Origin: an uncultured Wohlfahrtiimonas sp.
Lineage (GTDB): Bacteria > Pseudomonadota > Gammaproteobacteria > Cardiobacteriales > Wohlfahrtiimonadaceae
Reading direction: 5' to 3'
NCBI GenBank assembly: GCA_947630895.1
Contig: CANRJJ010000009.1
Span: 1 to 48,133, forward strand
DNA length: 48,133 nt
In this document: piece by piece, positions 37,116 through 46,660 of the stretch
Layout of the letters: each line of letters starts with the position of its first letter
How positions within the stretch are numbered: position 1 is the stretch's first letter
Made by a program: the position numbers and the translations under genes
Notes under the pieces: generated by a model
What the model saw: only the letters and a program-made list of their open reading frames with translations
What the model was told of the DNA's origin: nothing
Databases searched by the model: none

Positions 37116-37137
37116 TCTAAAGCTTACTCTTGAAAAT

Positions 37138-37214
37138 TGGTCGGGGCAGAGGGATTCGAACCCCCGACCCACTGGTCCCAAACCAGTTGCGCTACCAGAC
37201 TGCGCTATGCCCCG
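37138..37214 (-). tRNA. tRNA-Pro (TGG), copy 2
   Basis: Sequence identical to copy 1, exactly 320 bases away. It is first in the transcript order Pro-Arg-His-Pro. Confidence 0.98.
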
Positions 37215-37278
37215 AATAACTGTTCTCTAAAAGAGGACGCTACTATATAGCGAAATAAATTAACTGTCAAACACTTGT

Positions 37279-38421
37279 TCATTCTTTAATCAAACTTTTT
37301 ATAACCTTTAATCTTTCTGCTTTTAATGCCTCAGGTATTTCTTTAGGTAAAACATTTTTAATCAATTGCTTAACATCGATTTGAGCTAATTTTTGATGAA
37401 TTTCTAAAAGCTTAGATTGAAGCATCATAAATTGTTTTTCCTTCCCATAAACTTCAGAAAGAATTTCAATGCATTTCAAAAACTGCATTAACTGCTCAGG
37501 CTTTCTAAAAGCATCCAAGCCTAACAAAATATCTAGCCATTTCTCTTCTTCTCTATCTAGCAGCCAAAAACTAGCTTCCCACTGCCTTAATTTTTCTGCC
37601 AATACCTTCTCTTGAATCGACAATCTATATTGCTCTGCAAAGGCTTTAACTTCTTTATCATCTTGCAAGATATGCAAAAGTAGAGCAACACGTATATTCA
37701 TAGATTGATTGCTATCAATCGCCTTAGAAACAGCTTTTAGTGAATAGACTAGACTCTCTTTATTCTCATCATCAAAATAACGATCCAACAATGGGAAGAT
37801 AACTTTTAAAGCATCCAAATCACGCAATAAAGCAAAATACTCTACGCCATTCTTTTCCATTAATGCTTTTTGAGTTTCAAGCCAAATTCGCTCTGCAACT
37901 AAATGCTCAAGCTCTCCACTCTCAATCATTTTTTTGATGATTCCACGAGTATCTCCAGCAACGGTAAAACCTTCGTCATAAAAACGAGCATAGAATCGTG
38001 CCAAACGTAAAACTCGTAAAGGATCTTCTTCAAAAGCCTCACTTACATGGCGTAATATTCTATTCTTTAGATCTTGCTGACCGTGATAAGGATCAATGAT
38101 ATTACCGCTACTATCCATTGCCATTGCATTAATCGTTAAATCTCTGCGCAATAGATCTTCTTCTAATGTTACTTCTGGCGTTGCTGATACCGCAAATCCA
38201 CCATAACCATTACCTTGCTTTCTTTCAGTTCTTGCTAATGCATATTCTTCTTTTGTTTCAGGATGTAAAAAAACTGGAAAATCCTTTCCAACTTGTAAAT
38301 ATCCTTTAGATAGCAAAAGATTGGGTGTTGCGCCAACAACAACCCAATCTATATCTTTCACTGATCTACCAAGAAGCTCATCGCGCACTGCTCCGCCGAC
38401 TTTATATACTTGGTATTCCAT
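37279..38421 (-). CDS. cca: CCA-adding tRNA nucleotidyltransferase
   Basis: Adds or repairs the 3' CCA of tRNAs. The 380-aa class II enzyme starts YKVGGAVRDELLGRSVKDID (nucleotidyltransferase motif with catalytic DxD) and has RRDLTINAMAMD and EDPLRVLRLARFYARF. It is somewhat shorter than E. coli Cca and has no C-terminal HD phosphohydrolase motif. It sits just downstream of the ATP-grasp gene (3-base gap) and before the tRNA cluster, though those tRNAs already encode CCA. Confidence 0.95.
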   Translation of the reverse strand: MEYQVYKVGGAVRDELLGRSVKDIDWVVVGATPNLLLSKGYLQVGKDFPVFLHPETKEEYALARTERKQGNGYGGFAVSATPEVTLEEDLLRRDLTINAMAMDSSGNIIDPYHGQQDLKNRILRHVSEAFEEDPLRVLRLARFYARFYDEGFTVAGDTRGIIKKMIESGELEHLVAERIWLETQKALMEKNGVEYFALLRDLDALKVIFPLLDRYFDDENKESLVYSLKAVSKAIDSNQSMNIRVALLLHILQDDKEVKAFAEQYRLSIQEKVLAEKLRQWEASFWLLDREEEKWLDILLGLDAFRKPEQLMQFLKCIEILSEVYGKEKQFMMLQSKLLEIHQKLAQIDVKQLIKNVLPKEIPEALKAERLKVIKSLIKE

Positions 38422-38424
38422 ATT

Positions 38425-39402
38425 TTAAAATCCAAATTCTGCTTTAGAAAAAGCAATTCGCTCCTCAAAGCTTTCTTCAATCCCTTTAGCCTTTAACATT
38501 GCTAAGCGCTCTTCAACCTTTTGATTTCGAGCTGCCAAGCCTGAGTCATTCGCAATTTGGATATTCAGACCAGGACGAGCATTCAATTCTAATATCAAAG
38601 GCCCTTTTTCTTGATCTAAAACCATATCAACACCAATATAGCCCAAACTTGATAACTCATAACATCTACTTGCCAAGGACATAAAATCATCCCAATACGG
38701 CACGAGTAATTCATTAATTGGATGATTTGTATCAGGATGGCGATCAATTTTATTGTTTAACCATGTACCGCGCAATGTAGAGCCTGAACGTAAGTTGATC
38801 CCTGCCCCAATAGCACCTTGATGTAAGTTCGCTTTCCCACTAGATTGTCTAGTTGGTAAGCGCAACATCGCCATCACAGGATATCCTTTCAACACGATAA
38901 TACGGATATCAGGCACGCCTTCAAAGCTGATGGATTTAAAGATTGGATCTGGCGTTACACGATACTCAATCAACGCCCTATCTCTCATTCCACCGAGCGA
39001 ATATAAGCCCGTTAGAATATTAGAAACTAGGTATTCAATCTCATTCATCGTGATGAGCTTGCCTGAAATCGTCTTGAATCTATTTTCATCAAAACGATCA
39101 GCAATCACAATAATGCCATCACCACCAGCACCTTGTGCTGGCTTAATCACAAAGTCATTGCGCCCAGCTAAGATCTTTTTTAGCTTATGATTAATTTCAC
39201 TTTCAGTTTCAATAATCCCGTACATTTCAGGAACATTGATACCTTCTTCAATCGCTCTGGCTTTAGTAAGAATCTTATCGTCCACTAAAGGATAGAACTT
39301 ACGATTATTATATTTGAGGATGTAATCACCATTACGCTGATTAATCCCCATAATTCCTCGTTTTTTAAGCTCCTTCCATGTTTGAATGTATCCTCCAAAC
39401 AT
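38425..39402 (-). CDS. RimK-like ATP-grasp ligase (alpha-L-glutamate ligase-like)
   Basis: A 325-aa ATP-grasp enzyme. DFVIKPAQGAGGDGIIVIAD carries the ATP-binding loop, and DMVLDQEKGPLILELNARPG the Mg-binding Glu/Asn near the end. The family is called alpha-L-glutamate ligase-like from its relation to RimK, which adds glutamates to ribosomal protein S6, but the real substrate of this group is not established. It is always found with a 7TM/inactive transglutaminase protein and a retropepsin-like protease, as here, so a peptide-tagging step in the envelope is likely. The gap to the upstream gene is one base. Confidence 0.88.
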   Translation of the reverse strand: MFGGYIQTWKELKKRGIMGINQRNGDYILKYNNRKFYPLVDDKILTKARAIEEGINVPEMYGIIETESEINHKLKKILAGRNDFVIKPAQGAGGDGIIVIADRFDENRFKTISGKLITMNEIEYLVSNILTGLYSLGGMRDRALIEYRVTPDPIFKSISFEGVPDIRIIVLKGYPVMAMLRLPTRQSSGKANLHQGAIGAGINLRSGSTLRGTWLNNKIDRHPDTNHPINELLVPYWDDFMSLASRCYELSSLGYIGVDMVLDQEKGPLILELNARPGLNIQIANDSGLAARNQKVEERLAMLKAKGIEESFEERIAFSKAEFGF

Positions 39403-39403
39403 A

Positions 39404-40981
39404 TTAACCTTCCTTCACTAATGCTTTAAAGCGCATTAGCTCTGTCAAACGGTAACCACGATAACGACCCATTGCCAACATAAATGCAATCAAGATCAAT
39501 AAAATACCTGGGAATGTAAATGCAAAGTAGGTTAACCAGTCAATATTCATTACATAGAATGCGATTGAACCAGTGAAGAATGTGCCTAAAGCCACTTTAA
39601 ACGCATAGCTACCACCACGCTCTTCCCATGTTACCGATAGGCGTTCGATCGTCATTGTCAAAATAACCATTGGGAACAATGTAACCGCTAAGCCTTGATC
39701 TAAACCTAATTTATGACTCATTAAGCTGATGATCGCAATTAAGATTACAACACTCGTTAATACGACAGATAACCTTGGCAACATTTGCAGTTTCAAATGT
39801 TCCAAATAGGATCGTATTGCTAACCCAATCGCCACAATGAAGGTGAATAGGAAGATACCGAATACTAATCCTGTTTCACGGAAAGCTAACGCGATCAATA
39901 CTGGCGTAAATGTTCCTAATGTTTGAACACCCACAATGTTTCTGAAGATCAAGATCGCCAATACACCGAATGGGATCACAATCATCGTTAAGTATGTTTC
40001 TTGTATTTGTAATGGCAAGCTATAGAGCGAATAAGTCAAAAAGCTGCTTGCTTCAGCATTATTCACTTTATTAGAAATAATGCCTTTTGATGTCAACTCT
40101 CTATCATCCAAGCTGAAGTTTACATTCGCTTTAATGTCATTAGAAACTGTTAACAAAGAATCATCGCCTACCCACCAAATCAAACGATCATTGGATAAGC
40201 CACTTTGCCCTGTCGTTAAATCAAAATAAGCCCATTCACCCACTTTTTCATTGCCATCTTTACTTCTTTCAATGTAGCTACGAATATAAGTTTGTGGTTT
40301 TTGATTTGAGCCAATACTTAATTTTAATGTATGCACAAACTGAATAGGAATACGAGCTTGTGATAATAAAACCTCTAATACTTTTGCTCTGTTCTGAATA
40401 GAAAAGTCATTGCCCAATAAAGTTTTAGCATAGTCATTTCTTGTATCATTCAATGTTTGAATGGCTTCAGAGATAAAAGTTGTCGTATCTGATGATTGTT
40501 CTCTAATGTCTGAAATCATGGATTCAGCTGCAACTTTCTCAGCACCTTCCAAAGGAATCGGCTCACGGTAAACCAAACCTTTTGGACCGATATAAGTATC
40601 AGTTTCACCTGCTTCTTCCGATACTAGCAAGCGATAATATAAAACTTGATCACCTGAAGCTCTTCTTGATGAAAGAATGAGTCGTTGATTACCTAGGCCA
40701 TCAACTTCACGAGCAACACCGTAACCTCTAGCCAAAATACTGTCATCTTCTAAAATTACAGTGCTCAACCCATTCTCTTTAGATGGGATATACATCTGCA
40801 ATTTAATTGGCTTAGAGCTACGTGCATCAAAGCTGATTTTAGTATCGATGGTCCAAACTGAGCCTCTAGAGTTTTCAGTCAATGGAATTTTTAAAACAAA
40901 TGCTTGATAAGCAATTGACCCTAAGCCTATTACTACCAAGATAGTAATTAAAATTTTCAAATGTAACGTTAATGATTTCAT
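39404..40981 (-). CDS. 7TM protein with inactive transglutaminase-like domain
   Basis: A 525-aa inner-membrane protein from ATG 40981; an upstream TTG at 41005 would overlap the protease gene and is less likely. One N-terminal helix (LKILITILVVIGLGSIAYQA) leads to a periplasmic domain of ~300 residues that resembles transglutaminases but shows no Cys-His-Asp triad. Seven helices follow from ~335 (ETYLTMIVIPFGVLAILIF onward). Middle gene of the protease / 7TM / ATP-grasp triad known in proteobacteria. The dead transglutaminase domain may bind a peptide that its partners ligate or cut; that is inference. Confidence 0.85.
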   Translation of the reverse strand: MKSLTLHLKILITILVVIGLGSIAYQAFVLKIPLTENSRGSVWTIDTKISFDARSSKPIKLQMYIPSKENGLSTVILEDDSILARGYGVAREVDGLGNQRLILSSRRASGDQVLYYRLLVSEEAGETDTYIGPKGLVYREPIPLEGAEKVAAESMISDIREQSSDTTTFISEAIQTLNDTRNDYAKTLLGNDFSIQNRAKVLEVLLSQARIPIQFVHTLKLSIGSNQKPQTYIRSYIERSKDGNEKVGEWAYFDLTTGQSGLSNDRLIWWVGDDSLLTVSNDIKANVNFSLDDRELTSKGIISNKVNNAEASSFLTYSLYSLPLQIQETYLTMIVIPFGVLAILIFRNIVGVQTLGTFTPVLIALAFRETGLVFGIFLFTFIVAIGLAIRSYLEHLKLQMLPRLSVVLTSVVILIAIISLMSHKLGLDQGLAVTLFPMVILTMTIERLSVTWEERGGSYAFKVALGTFFTGSIAFYVMNIDWLTYFAFTFPGILLILIAFMLAMGRYRGYRLTELMRFKALVKEG

Positions 40982-40986
40982 ATTGA

Positions 40987-41583
40987 TTATTTCACTGTAG
41001 GACAAGATGGAGTGGATATTTCAGCAACCGATGGATCTACAATTGCTTTTAATTTTGTTAAACCGATTTTTCCAATTAAAAACTGAAATTTAAAGCGTGA
41101 TCTATCAGTTAAATTAACTTCAAGTTTTTTTCTTTGGCTACCTAAACAGACTTCTAACTCGATAACTGGGCGCTCTGTATATGTATCATCAGGTGATTCC
41201 ATTTCTGCTGCACGCTTTTTAATACGGCTCATGCGCTTAATTGGAAACTCATATGTTTTCTTACTATCTTCAAGTTGAAAACGAACCCATTTATCCTTAT
41301 TTTTCGTAAAAATTTTCAAATCACGTGCACTTAATGATGCAGTTCTTGCACCTGTATCTAACTTCGCATGAATTTGAAGATTTCCGAACTCAGGTAATAT
41401 GATAATTTCATCATGCCCATAAACTGTTTTTTCTTCAACCTTTTCAGGTTTAGCTACTTCCACTTTTTCTTTTTCTGTTTCTACGATTTCAGCTTCCTCT
41501 TTTTTCTCTTCTGAAGCAAAACTATTACCAAGCATTGGTAATGCCATCATGGTTAGTAAAAGTAATCCCTTAGCTTTTTTCAT
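40987..41583 (-). CDS. Secreted retropepsin-like protease (RimB/ATP-dependent zinc protease family)
   Basis: A protein of ~198 aa from ATG 41583 with a signal peptide (AKGLLLLTMMALPMLGNSFA) and a charged K/E linker. A DUF785-type domain follows: GHDEIIILPEFGNLQIHAKL, then DTGARTASLSA with the aspartyl-protease-like DTG, and RPVIELEVCLGSQRKKLEV. Databases name the family ATP-dependent zinc protease, but the DTG fold points to a retropepsin-type aspartic peptidase. It is exported, so it should act in the periplasm on the same substrate as the 7TM partner encoded just after it. Confidence 0.85.
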   Translation of the reverse strand: MKKAKGLLLLTMMALPMLGNSFASEEKKEEAEIVETEKEKVEVAKPEKVEEKTVYGHDEIIILPEFGNLQIHAKLDTGARTASLSARDLKIFTKNKDKWVRFQLEDSKKTYEFPIKRMSRIKKRAAEMESPDDTYTERPVIELEVCLGSQRKKLEVNLTDRSRFKFQFLIGKIGLTKLKAIVDPSVAEISTPSCPTVK

Positions 41584-41667
41584 AATAAAACCTTTTATCA
41601 TTGATAGAAAACATGATTAATTTTTGACCGCAAATCATACCATTAATTAAAAATGTAAAGGATCAAT

Positions 41668-42267
41668 TTACTTTTTCATTAAAGATTGTAAAGCCACTTT
41701 AATCAGCTCATCCACCGCCATTCCTGGCTTTGCAATTTTCTTGATCATTTTCTCAGCATCTGCTGCTTTATAGCCTAAAGTTGATAGTGCCAAAATAGCG
41801 TCATTCATAGGATTAAACTCAGGTGTTTGATTGAATAGATCATTCGCTGAACCACCTGATAATGACTTAATCTTATCCTTCAATTCGACAATTAAACGCT
41901 CAGCTGTTTTTTTACCAATTCCCGGCACTCTTGTTAAACGCGTAATGTCTTCATTGGCAATCACATCGTACAATTCAGAAACAGATAAGCCCGATAAAAT
42001 CACAACTGCACTTTTAGGACCAATACCGGAAACTTTAATCAAAATACGGAATGCTTCTTTCTCTTCTAAGCTTGAAAAACCATACAACAGATTGGCATCT
42101 TCACGCACGATCTGTTGAATATACAAACTCGTTTCTTCTTTTACGGCTGGTAATACTGAAAAAGTTGAGATCGGAACCTCAACTTCATAGCCAACACCTG
42201 AAACATCCAAAACCACAATATTGGGTGCAGTTTTTTCCCAAATTTTTCCTCTTAATCGAGAAATCAT
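41668..42267 (-). CDS. ruvA: Holliday junction DNA helicase subunit RuvA
   Basis: RuvA binds four-way junctions and loads RuvB. The 199-aa protein has the OB domain (SRLRGKIWEKTAPNIVVLDV), two helix-hairpin-helix motifs (ILIKVSGIGPKSAVVILSGL and TRLTRVPGIGKKTAERLIVE) and the RuvB-binding C-terminal domain (LSTLGYKAADAEKMIKKI). Its start overlaps the ruvC stop. ruvB is not in the window. Confidence 0.97.
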   Translation of the reverse strand: MISRLRGKIWEKTAPNIVVLDVSGVGYEVEVPISTFSVLPAVKEETSLYIQQIVREDANLLYGFSSLEEKEAFRILIKVSGIGPKSAVVILSGLSVSELYDVIANEDITRLTRVPGIGKKTAERLIVELKDKIKSLSGGSANDLFNQTPEFNPMNDAILALSTLGYKAADAEKMIKKIAKPGMAVDELIKVALQSLMKK

Positions 42268-42749
42268 TATTTCACTCCTAACAGTGGATAGTGATAACCA
42301 TGTGTCAAAGCAGCTGCAAGCGCATCGGCTGCATCTGCTTGTGGTTTACCATTTAATTTCAACAAATGCTGAACCATGTGTTGAACCTGATCTTTTGTTG
42401 CATGACCATTGCCAACAACTGATTGTTTAATCTTTGTTGCACTATATTCATATATTTCTAAACCCGCCAAAGAAGCCGCGCATAATACTACACCACGCGC
42501 TTGCCCTAATTTCAACGCAGATTGAGGATTTTTATGGATAAAAACCTGCTCAATGGATAATTGATCAGGTTTATATAGCCCGATGAGTTGATCGAGCCCT
42601 TCAAATATAGTTTTCAATCGATTACCGGTAGTGGCTTTAATATCCATGCGGATACAACCACTATCGATATACCGAGCTTTATGATTATTCCACTCAATGA
42701 CACCATAACCGGTGATTCGACTACCTGGGTCAATCCCTAAAATAATCAC
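42267..42749 (-). CDS. ruvC: Crossover junction endodeoxyribonuclease RuvC
   Basis: RuvC nicks Holliday junctions. The 160-aa protein has the four acidic residues D7 ([14 protein letters not shown]), E67 (SIEQVF), D139 and D142 ([16 protein letters not shown]). Order yebC-ruvC-ruvA is typical. It starts 12 bases after yebC. Confidence 0.97.
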   Translation of the reverse strand: MIILGIDPGSRITGYGVIEWNNHKARYIDSGCIRMDIKATTGNRLKTIFEGLDQLIGLYKPDQLSIEQVFIHKNPQSALKLGQARGVVLCAASLAGLEIYEYSATKIKQSVVGNGHATKDQVQHMVQHLLKLNGKPQADAADALAAALTHGYHYPLLGVK

Positions 42750-42761
42750 AATGATCTTAAA

Positions 42762-43508
42762 TTATAATTGGCTGAGAATATCAGCAGAAATATCAGCGTT
42801 AGAATATACGTTTTGCGTATCATCTAAGTTTTCCAACATTTCTAACATTTTGATCATTTGTTTTGCATCATCTAAATTCAATGCAACATTATTAGCCGCT
42901 CTCATCGTCACTTCTGACTCTTCAGGCACTAATTCCTTAGCAACCATCGCTTCATAAACAACCGCATAGTTTTGTGGTGTTGTTAATACATCGATAGAAG
43001 TATCATCATTTACGATAACATCATCCGCACCAGCTTCAATCGCCGCATCTGTGATTGCTTCTTCATCTGCGCCTTCAGGGTAAGACAAAACACCCATTTC
43101 AGTAAATTGGAAAGCAACTGAACCTGAAACACCTAAGTTTCCACCACATTTAGTAAATGCATGACGAACTTCGCCTGCTGTACGGTTACGGTTATCAGAT
43201 AAACAATCCACCATTACCGCAACACCGCCAGGACCATAACCTTCGTAACGGATTTCTTCTTGTTCTGTATCACTTTCTCCACCTAAGCCGCGCTTGATTG
43301 CACGCTCAATGGTATCTTTTGTCATATTGGCAGATAACGCTTTATCAATCACTAAACGTAAACGTGGATTGGTTGCAGGATCACCATTGCCCGCCATTCT
43401 TGTTGCGATTGTGATTTCACGAATAAAGCGTGTGAAAATTTTTCCACGTTTTGCATCTTGTGCACCTTTACGATGCTGAATATTAGCCCACTTACTATGA
43501 CCTGCCAT
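42762..43508 (-). CDS. yebC: YebC/TACO1-family regulator/translation factor
   Basis: A 248-aa protein starting [20 protein letters not shown], the family hallmark, with GRGYIRY-like features absent. [20 protein letters not shown] and [19 protein letters not shown] complete the pattern. Family members act as transcription regulators or as factors easing translation through proline stretches. First gene of the yebC-ruvC-ruvA unit. Confidence 0.96.
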   Translation of the reverse strand: MAGHSKWANIQHRKGAQDAKRGKIFTRFIREITIATRMAGNGDPATNPRLRLVIDKALSANMTKDTIERAIKRGLGGESDTEQEEIRYEGYGPGGVAVMVDCLSDNRNRTAGEVRHAFTKCGGNLGVSGSVAFQFTEMGVLSYPEGADEEAITDAAIEAGADDVIVNDDTSIDVLTTPQNYAVVYEAMVAKELVPEESEVTMRAANNVALNLDDAKQMIKMLEMLENLDDTQNVYSNADISADILSQL

Positions 43509-43637
43509 TGAAAACTCCTTAATGACTTTTGAGTATTAAAATTAGTTCGGCATTTTATCACAAATTAACAACTAGATTCATTGTGTTGCACTGACCTCAA
43601 CATCATGTTTTGCCTAGGGTACAAATTCCAAAGACAA

Positions 43638-43673
43638 TAAAAAAAGCCTCTGTATTGATCAATAAGGCTTTTC
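43638..43673 (-). terminator. Terminator after the 459-aa gene
   Basis: AAAAAAAAGCC and GGCTTTTC bracket a 16-17 base loop containing a small TTGATCAA palindrome; on the minus strand it ends in an extended T-run, just beyond the stop at 43696. Confidence 0.7.
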
Positions 43674-43695
43674 ATAAATTTATGACGCAAATAAT

Positions 43696-45075
43696 CTATG
43701 CTTTTTCTGCTGAGAAATCATACTTAGAAGATAATATGGCACTTTGTAAAATCAACTTTAATTGAAGATCACTCGACAATAAAGATTCTGTTTCCTTCAT
43801 TAAGGATTGTGCGATCAAATTAAAAACTAATGGTCTTTCTTCTGGATTTGGACAATATTGCAAGATACTATCTTTCATCTGATTCCACATCGGCAATACA
43901 TAATCTAAAGGATTTCCGATAACAGGATGATCTTCAGGAAGAATTAATGTTCCATAATCATTATTGCCGATACATTCTGCAGAATATTTAAAATACTCTA
44001 CAATATCAGGCAATTGATCACCTTTGGATTGAGCGACTTGAGCAATAAAACTCCACAGTGAATATTTACTCTCCGCTAAGAAGGCATTCAAATTATCTCC
44101 TGCAAAAAATTTTCGTCCATCTTTTGTCTCAATTTCCATAAACGGCAAAGCACCTTTGATATAACCGCCCTCTTTGTATATCTCCGCAACAGCCTGCTGT
44201 ATTACATATCCCGTTAAAGCACCTGTAACAGCTAAAAGAGTTTCAGCATGCACACCTTTCTCTCCGTTTAACGTTCCCATTAATTTTTGCTGAACATTTT
44301 TATACATAAGCTGTGATGCAATATAAGGTTTATTATTCTTCTCTTTATTGATTGTATCGATCAGAATTTTATCTTGTATTTCTTGATCATCACTTGCTTT
44401 AATTGAAAAATCAGGAACTCCTTGTGGATAGAAAGCGATACTTTCCTCTGTAACCTGCATGATGATTTTCAATCTAGACGAGTAAAAGACGGTATGAATA
44501 ACTCTCAATAAATCTTCATTTTTAGTTTGTTTTTGATCGTCCATAGCTTTTAATAAAGCTACTGCATAAATCATCGGCCAAACAATCGGATTTGGATTAA
44601 CAGTCTGAACAAAAGACTGAGATTCTCTCCAAACCTGACCTATTTTTTGAATAAACAATGAATAATTCACGTCATTACTTAAAAGCACCTCATTCTTAAC
44701 TTTTAGAATATTTTGCGCACTATTATTTTCTTTTCCACGATTAATAATATTCCACACAGAATAAATATCTAAAAATAGTGGTCTATTTAAATCTTCATTA
44801 GTAATTAACGTAACATTATTAGCTGCTGTACCAATCTCGCTATATGCTTTATCTGTTTTAATACCATTATTACGTAAAACATTGGTTAATGCGTATTGGC
44901 AACTATATCCCGCTAAAACACTCACTGTTTGTATCAATTCATTTACCCCTACTTTTTCAGTGAGTATTTGTAATAAAATAGTTGAAGCTGGAGTAATTTG
45001 CTCAATAGTTTTAATGACGTCTTTATTTTCTTTCACTTTGTTTCTATTAAATATTTTATCCAATAAGCTAGCCAT
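43696..45075 (-). CDS. Unrecognised 459-aa cytosolic protein with internal duplication
   Basis: I do not recognise the family. The protein has no signal peptide or membrane helix and is largely helical. Residues ~48-111 (VLAGYSCQYALTNVLRNNG ... DIYSVWNII) and ~282-345 (ALTGYVIQQAVAEIYKEGG ... KYSLWSFI) are similar and in the same order, indicating a duplicated domain. Each is followed by a helical stretch with conserved-looking prolines (NPNPIVWPMIYAVALLKAM; HPVIGNPLDYVLPMWNQM). It is a single gene with its own terminator, between yebC and divergent pepQ. No function is proposed. Confidence 0.85.
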   Translation of the reverse strand: MASLLDKIFNRNKVKENKDVIKTIEQITPASTILLQILTEKVGVNELIQTVSVLAGYSCQYALTNVLRNNGIKTDKAYSEIGTAANNVTLITNEDLNRPLFLDIYSVWNIINRGKENNSAQNILKVKNEVLLSNDVNYSLFIQKIGQVWRESQSFVQTVNPNPIVWPMIYAVALLKAMDDQKQTKNEDLLRVIHTVFYSSRLKIIMQVTEESIAFYPQGVPDFSIKASDDQEIQDKILIDTINKEKNNKPYIASQLMYKNVQQKLMGTLNGEKGVHAETLLAVTGALTGYVIQQAVAEIYKEGGYIKGALPFMEIETKDGRKFFAGDNLNAFLAESKYSLWSFIAQVAQSKGDQLPDIVEYFKYSAECIGNNDYGTLILPEDHPVIGNPLDYVLPMWNQMKDSILQYCPNPEERPLVFNLIAQSLMKETESLLSSDLQLKLILQSAILSSKYDFSAEKA

Positions 45076-45257
45076 ATCATTATCCTTTTAAATATTATGT
45101 TCGTATTTATATAGTTTTTATAATCATACTTAATTTTTTAATCATCCTTCAAATGAAAAATATAAAACTTAACTGCAATCAATTTTAAATGGTTAATACA
45201 GAATACTCAGGTAAAATCTAGCGTGTATATTGTTTTAACTAATGACTAGGAGAAAAT

Positions 45258-46574
45258 ATGTCACTCTATCAAGCTCACATTGAATCTTTACAACAGAAAG
45301 CTAATGATTTTCTAGACAAACATCTATTAGAAGCATTAGTTTTAACCTCAGGTTCACCGAAGTTTTATTATGATGATGACATTGAAATTCCTCATAAAAT
45401 GCCTGCAAGCTTACGCCACTGGATTCCAGAAAATATCGGCACACATCAATATTTAGTCATCACTAAAAATTCTCGCAAGCTATACAACTATCAACCAAAA
45501 GATTTCTGGCTCAAAGTAAAAGATGAGTTTGCAGAATGGCAGAATATGTTTGAAGTTGAATCTCATGCACATATTGAAGACATTCAAAACGCTTTGATTA
45601 ATTTCACTGAAAACAAAAAATGGATTTGGCTTGGTCCTGACTTTTTTGATCTAGATGATTTATGCAAAGCATCATTAATTCAAAAACAAGAGATTGATAG
45701 CTGGCGTTTGATTAAAACTGAGTTTGAAATTGAATGTATGAAAATGGCTTCTATTCGTGCAGCATCTGCGCATTTAGCCGTGAGAGAGTCTTTAGGTGAA
45801 TTCATTACTGAATTTCAAATGAACTTAGATTACCTAGATGTTGTGGGATTGCGTGAATCAGAATTGCCATACGGCAATATCATTGCATACAATGAAAACG
45901 CCAGTATTTTACATTACCAAGAATTAGATCAAAATCCTCCCGCGATGCTTTATAGCTTCTTAATTGATGCGGGCGCTCATTATGATGGATACATTGCTGA
46001 TATTACACGTACTCATGCAGGTGAAGATTCAAACGAAGCATTCCGCGATTTATTAAATGACGTCAGAGCGATTAAATTAGAACTCATCTCTCACTGTAAA
46101 GCAGGCGTTTCTTATTTAGATATTCACGGTTTGGCTTTAGAACTAATTGCTGAAATTTTGATCAAGCATGAATTTTTGATCGACGTTGATGTTCAAACAG
46201 CCATCTCTAAAGGATTGGTTAGAATTTTCTTCCCTCATGGCATCGGTCATTTATTAGGATTAAATACGCACGACACGCCGAGCATTGCTAAATCTTTAAA
46301 AGAAACCAATGAAACCTTTAAAAATTTACGCTTAACACAAGAATTGCAAAACAATATGCTATTAACCATTGAGCCTGGCATTTACTTCAATAACACTTTA
46401 ATCAGTGAAGCGCTTTTGGATGCAGATAAAGTACAACATCTGAATATAGATTTAATCAATGAATTCTTGCCTTATGGCGGCATTAGAGATGAAGACAATA
46501 TCGTGATTCAAAATGATGAACCGCGTAATTTAACAGCCGAAGCTTTCAAAGAGATCGGCGCGGAAGGGTTCTAA
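45258..46574 (+). CDS. pepQ: Xaa-Pro dipeptidase (M24 family, PepQ-like)
   Basis: A 438-aa metallopeptidase cutting dipeptides with C-terminal proline. The pita-bread domain keeps the five metal ligands: Asp in LIDAGAHYDGY and IADITRTHAG, His in FFPHGIGHLLGLNTHD, Glu in LTIEPGIYF and Glu in GGIRDEDNIVI. Length (E. coli PepQ 443 aa) and the insertion between the two histidine regions fit PepQ better than PepP. ACTAGGAG precedes the ATG. Its downstream terminator is interrupted by the IS element. Confidence 0.9.
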   Translation: MSLYQAHIESLQQKANDFLDKHLLEALVLTSGSPKFYYDDDIEIPHKMPASLRHWIPENIGTHQYLVITKNSRKLYNYQPKDFWLKVKDEFAEWQNMFEVESHAHIEDIQNALINFTENKKWIWLGPDFFDLDDLCKASLIQKQEIDSWRLIKTEFEIECMKMASIRAASAHLAVRESLGEFITEFQMNLDYLDVVGLRESELPYGNIIAYNENASILHYQELDQNPPAMLYSFLIDAGAHYDGYIADITRTHAGEDSNEAFRDLLNDVRAIKLELISHCKAGVSYLDIHGLALELIAEILIKHEFLIDVDVQTAISKGLVRIFFPHGIGHLLGLNTHDTPSIAKSLKETNETFKNLRLTQELQNNMLLTIEPGIYFNNTLISEALLDADKVQHLNIDLINEFLPYGGIRDEDNIVIQNDEPRNLTAEAFKEIGAEGF

Positions 46575-46622
46575 TTTCAATCCAATATCTCAAAATGCAA
46601 AAAGCCACTATATTCTGAACTG

Positions 46623-46658
46623 CACCCCAAAAGTTGGACACAACTTTGGGGTGTTTTT
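46623..46658 (+). promoter_or_regulatory. Hairpin over the IS left end and the orfA ribosome site
   Basis: CACCCCAAAAGTTG pairs with CAACTTTGGGGTG (one bulged base) around GACA and is followed by TTTTTAT, so it can end transcripts coming from pepQ. The GGGGTG arm is also the likely ribosome site for ATG 46661, so a transcript entering from outside would be poorly translated. Confidence 0.6.
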
Positions 46659-46660
46659 AT

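Noticed and set aside
36802-37133. Open reading frames on both strands across the tRNA cluster.
   Set aside because: They are translations of tRNA genes (pieces such as RGFESL and GAGGFEPP-like repeats) and have no ribosome sites.
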